64,000 bases of DNA from Andreesenia sp964489735 (GTDB lineage Bacteria > Bacillota > Clostridia > Tissierellales > Gottschalkiaceae), in NCBI GenBank assembly GCA_964489735.1, contig CAZBAL010000007.1, positions 7,409 to 71,408 of the forward strand, read 5' to 3'. The translations under genes were made by a program, and so were the position numbers. Position 1 is the first letter of the stretch. Every line of letters begins with the position of its first letter. Shown here piece by piece: positions 61,871 through 64,000 of this stretch. The notes beneath the pieces are model-generated. The model made no database searches. It had not been told where the DNA came from and saw nothing but the letters and a program-made list of their open reading frames with translations.

Positions 61871-62180
61871 TTTCCACACCTCCAGTTAGTTTGTCTATTC
61901 TTGATTTATACTCTTGCCAGTCATAGTGATATGCTTCCAAAGTTTCACGTCCTAAATCTGTAATAGTGTAGTATCTTCTGTTTCTTCCATCGATTGATTT
62001 ATCGTAAGTGTCTAAGAGTTTGTTTTTCTTAAGACGCCTCAGCACAGGATATAGTGTGGACTCTGATAGTTGCAAGTTATCCATCAGTGCTAGATTGAGC
62101 TCGTATCCATATGTATCGTTTTTAGATATGAATGCAAGAACACAAAAATCCAAAATCTGTGCCTGTATTGGGAAAGCCAT
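61863..62180 (-). CDS. PadR-family transcriptional regulator
   Basis: The 105-residue protein has the PadR winged-helix core: ILDFCVLAFISKNDTYGYEL, SESTLYPVLRRLKKNKLL, then GRNRRYYTITDLGRETL. A short C-terminal helix ends it. It probably represses its own operon with the HAAS and DUF4097 genes. Confidence 0.92.
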   Translation of the reverse strand: MAFPIQAQILDFCVLAFISKNDTYGYELNLALMDNLQLSESTLYPVLRRLKKNKLLDTYDKSIDGRNRRYYTITDLGRETLEAYHYDWQEYKSRIDKLTGGVEID

Positions 62181-62211
62181 AATTATACCTCCTTACTATA
62201 TCTTTAACTAT

Positions 62212-62240
62212 ATTATACATCGTATAGTATTATATGTAAA
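62212..62240 (-). promoter_or_regulatory. Promoter of the padR operon
   Basis: On the minus strand TTTACA (62240-62235), 17 bases, TATAAT (62217-62212). The spacer and flanks contain ATACTATACGATGTATAAT, with short TATA-rich symmetry that could bind PadR. Confidence 0.65.
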
Positions 62241-62304
62241 GTAGTATTGTGGATTATAAGGGAGTAGTAAGAATCTATTTTCATTTGAAGTAAGAAAGAA
62301 CAAC

Positions 62305-62342
62305 ACAAAAAAAGCCTCTAAAACGAGATGTTTAGAGGCTTA
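62305..62342 (-). terminator. Terminator of the UroD-like gene
   Basis: On the minus strand AAGCCTCTAAA (62341-62331) pairs with TTTAGAGGCTT (62322-62312), with seven T after. The plus strand lacks a T run. Confidence 0.85.
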
Positions 62343-62401
62343 GTGAAACAAAGGGTCTATAAGAGTCTATATTCAAAGTCAACAATAAAATCTATTTTAA
62401 T

Positions 62402-63361
62402 CTATTTCAGTCTGATTTCATAAATTTTATTATTAAAAGGTGGAGAATTCAATCTATTTAAACAGGAATTTCCAATTATTGCAAAATCATGATTTCTGTC
62501 ATGAGAAATATCTTCATTGACACTTTCAATGCCATTATCACGGTCATTTTTTATGGCATAAATAGGCTCACTATCCCTATTATTTCTAATATATATAACA
62601 CTGTTTATCGCTTCGAGATAAGTATTAGAATCAGTATCATGCGGGATTATTTCTATTGAATCTGTACTATATAAACTGGAACTCGTCTTCCCACAAAGGT
62701 GAATAATAGAATCCAGTTTGTTTTTTAGAATATAATCACTAAGTGAAGAGAGGATTCTTGTGTTTGCAGGCACACAGAATTCACCGTAATATTTAGGTCC
62801 AATCAGATCTATGGTACCGGATGAATCACTATATGAAATTACAGAAGCACCACTGTCGAGAGCTCTATAACCGAGATCTACAATGAGATCAGTTAAATGA
62901 TCAATAGCTTTTTTCAGCAGTGCAGGTTCTTTTCTAAACGATTTAAAAAGTTTCATTGAATCAATAAGTGATGCCAGTATAGTAATTGGTCCGTCCAAAT
63001 TGAAAGAGACTGTATACCCTGAATCAGTTAAGTTTTTTATTACTTCTAAAATAATGGAGATTCTCTCACTTTGAAGTTTTTCATTGTCAAAATGAAAATT
63101 ATCAATAGAGCTATATTTGTATGTTTCTATAAAAGGTTCAATAGAGTTATCACCTAGGTTTACATCAGCACCTAAAGCTTCAGCTGCAAGCGTGTTGCAG
63201 AGCGGGAGCACAGAAAATTTTAGAGAAGAAGCTTTTTTTACAGCTTCTGCTAATTTTTCTGAATCCATATATATACTAGGAAAAACTGCTCCAGATTCAA
63301 TCATATATTTTCTGCTATTCGGTTCATTTGTAGCAGAGCATTTATATAGTTTAACTTCCAT
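62402..63361 (-). CDS. UroD-fold methyltransferase-like protein
   Basis: The 319-residue protein has the uroporphyrinogen-decarboxylase fold as used by corrinoid methyltransferases (MtaA/MtbA/CmuA): FNLDGPITILASLIDSMKLF, DSGASVISYSDSSGTIDLIG, the zinc-type HLCG (near residue 222) and FAIIGNSCLNRL near the end. It lacks the Arg-rich start of true HemE. It would pass methyl groups to or from a corrinoid protein, perhaps that at 59.6 kb. Length is slightly short; its substrate is unknown. Confidence 0.8.
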   Translation of the reverse strand: MEVKLYKCSATNEPNSRKYMIESGAVFPSIYMDSEKLAEAVKKASSLKFSVLPLCNTLAAEALGADVNLGDNSIEPFIETYKYSSIDNFHFDNEKLQSERISIILEVIKNLTDSGYTVSFNLDGPITILASLIDSMKLFKSFRKEPALLKKAIDHLTDLIVDLGYRALDSGASVISYSDSSGTIDLIGPKYYGEFCVPANTRILSSLSDYILKNKLDSIIHLCGKTSSSLYSTDSIEIIPHDTDSNTYLEAINSVIYIRNNRDSEPIYAIKNDRDNGIESVNEDISHDRNHDFAIIGNSCLNRLNSPPFNNKIYEIRLK

Positions 63362-63379
63362 TAAAACACCCCGATAATA

Positions 63380-63949
63380 TTATTTATTTTCTAACCAGAA
63401 TTTATTTAATTCATCTCCAAGCTTTTCAGGAACTTCCATTGGCAGCGAATGAGTTGAATTTTTCCATACTCTAATCGTTGCACTTGAAATGTTCTTTGCG
63501 TTTTTAATAGCCTTTTCACCAGTTAGAGGCGATTTATCTGCAATTCCTAAATACACTGGCATTCTAAGTTCACTTAGTTCATCAGAATTTAATGTTTTTG
63601 GAGTTGGCAAAGAATTTGTAAAGCCTGTTGTGGCAATTTTTATCATTTCAGCCATAGGGTCGTTGGAGGATTCTATAATGTTAGGGTCTTCGCCTGTGAT
63701 TTTAGAAAGACCATAGTTCTTCAATGAATCAGGCAGAAAATCTATACTTGAAATTGTTGCCCAAAACAGTATAGACATTTTTGGATAGTTAATTGCAAAG
63801 GCTGGCTCAAGTAGTGTTAAAGTATTCACTTTTTCAGGGTGCTTTAATGCAAAATTAGAAGCAATACCACCTCCAAAAGAGTGACCGACCAGATTAACAG
63901 TTTTTATGGATAGTTTATTGAGCACTTCATCAAGATACTTTATTGTATC
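63380..63949 (-). pseudogene. Alpha/beta hydrolase, N-terminal part cut off by an IS element
   Basis: The frame has the nucleophile elbow VGHSFGG, then the acid in LGIADKSPLTGE and His in NSTHSLPMEVPEKL, so the catalytic Ser-Asp-His are intact. The typical DTIKYLDEVLNKLSIKTVNL region lies before the elbow. But upstream the frame meets a TGA and the end of an IS200/IS605-type element at about 63950-63980. The first roughly 90 residues, including the oxyanion loop, are therefore missing or lie beyond the element. A GTG at 63925 could start a short product, but without the N-terminal strands it would be inactive. Confidence 0.72.
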
Positions 63950-64000
63950 CTGAACCTCTCATGACTAAAGTCACGAGGTTCCTGCTTCATAGAGTTCTGC
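63950..64000 (-). mobile_element. tnpB: Right end of an IS200/IS605-family element with tnpB 3' end
   Basis: The hairpin 63953-63980 (TGACT-AA-AGTCA inner arm, AACCTC/GAGGTT outer arm) followed by TTCA on the minus strand is the classical subterminal structure of IS200/IS605 right ends. On the minus strand, codons at 64000-63971 read AELYEAGTS and a TGA, matching the C-terminus of TnpB proteins I know. The element continues beyond the window. It has inserted in the alpha/beta hydrolase gene. Confidence 0.78.

Noticed and set aside
1..64000. tRNA or rRNA genes
   Set aside because: No tRNA-like cloverleaf or GGTTCGAATCC-type arm was found on either strand by eye.

Overview
The window is AT-rich DNA with short intergenic gaps, GGAGG-type ribosome binding sites, many TTG and GTG starts and U-tailed hairpins after most operons. 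Together with the gene content (anaerobic cbi-type cobalamin pathway, FeoAB, hydroxyacyl-CoA-dehydratase-type activator, corrinoid proteins, molybdate/tungstate uptake) this points to an anaerobic low-GC Bacillota, most likely a clostridial lineage; species cannot be told from the sequence. It is a draft assembly: a run of 100 N interrupts one operon.

Layout. 1-5.1 kb: end of an ABC-F gene, plsC, a ModE-type regulator and modABC. 5.1-12.5 kb: GNAT acetyltransferase, NatAB-like exporter, P-type ATPase, TtcA-like tRNA thiolase, RluA-type pseudouridine synthase. 12.5-16.7 kb: YlmA-like ATPase, apt, azlCD and satP. This block also holds two related, apparently non-coding transcription units facing each other (12.73-12.90 kb on +, 15.92-15.71 kb on -), each with a matching Fur-like promoter and an intrinsic terminator. 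16.9-19.7 kb: a nitrate/sulfonate/taurine-type ABC importer of unknown substrate. 19.9-27.9 kb: cobalamin riboswitch followed by cbiMNQ and cbiX-C-D-E-T-L-F-G. 28.1-32 kb: purine salvage (frameshifted NCS2 permease, 8-oxoguanine-deaminase-like amidohydrolase, GntR regulator). 34.3-42.5 kb: cbiH, cbiJ, hemA, precorrin-2 dehydrogenase, hemC, cobA-hemD fusion, hemB, hemL, so tetrapyrrole synthesis from glutamyl-tRNA to the corrin ring is almost complete within two operons. 42.7-47.5 kb: nitroreductase, a tungstate/molybdate-type binding protein and permease without ATPase, a DUF364 protein, and a YpfJ-like metallopeptidase. 47.6-54.6 kb: cobalamin-dependent metH diverging from a feoA-feoA-feoB operon. 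54.9-64 kb: aminopeptidase P, a single-subunit double-cubane-type protein with its activator, a corrinoid protein, a UroD-like methyltransferase, a PadR-HAAS-DUF4097 envelope-stress-type operon, and an alpha/beta hydrolase cut by the right end of an IS200/IS605 element at the window edge.

How it fits together. The window is centred on metal cofactors: cobalt uptake and corrin synthesis feed MetH, the corrinoid protein and the UroD-like methyltransferase; iron uptake (feo) and the two candidate RNAs share Fur-like promoter boxes; molybdate/tungstate uptake is encoded twice, and one locus carries a textbook ModE-type operator although the only ModE-like protein seen lies about 44 kb away. The most novel observation is the pair of homologous Fur-box RNAs with repeated unpaired CCUC motifs that could mask Shine-Dalgarno sequences, which would make them a candidate iron-sparing sRNA family.
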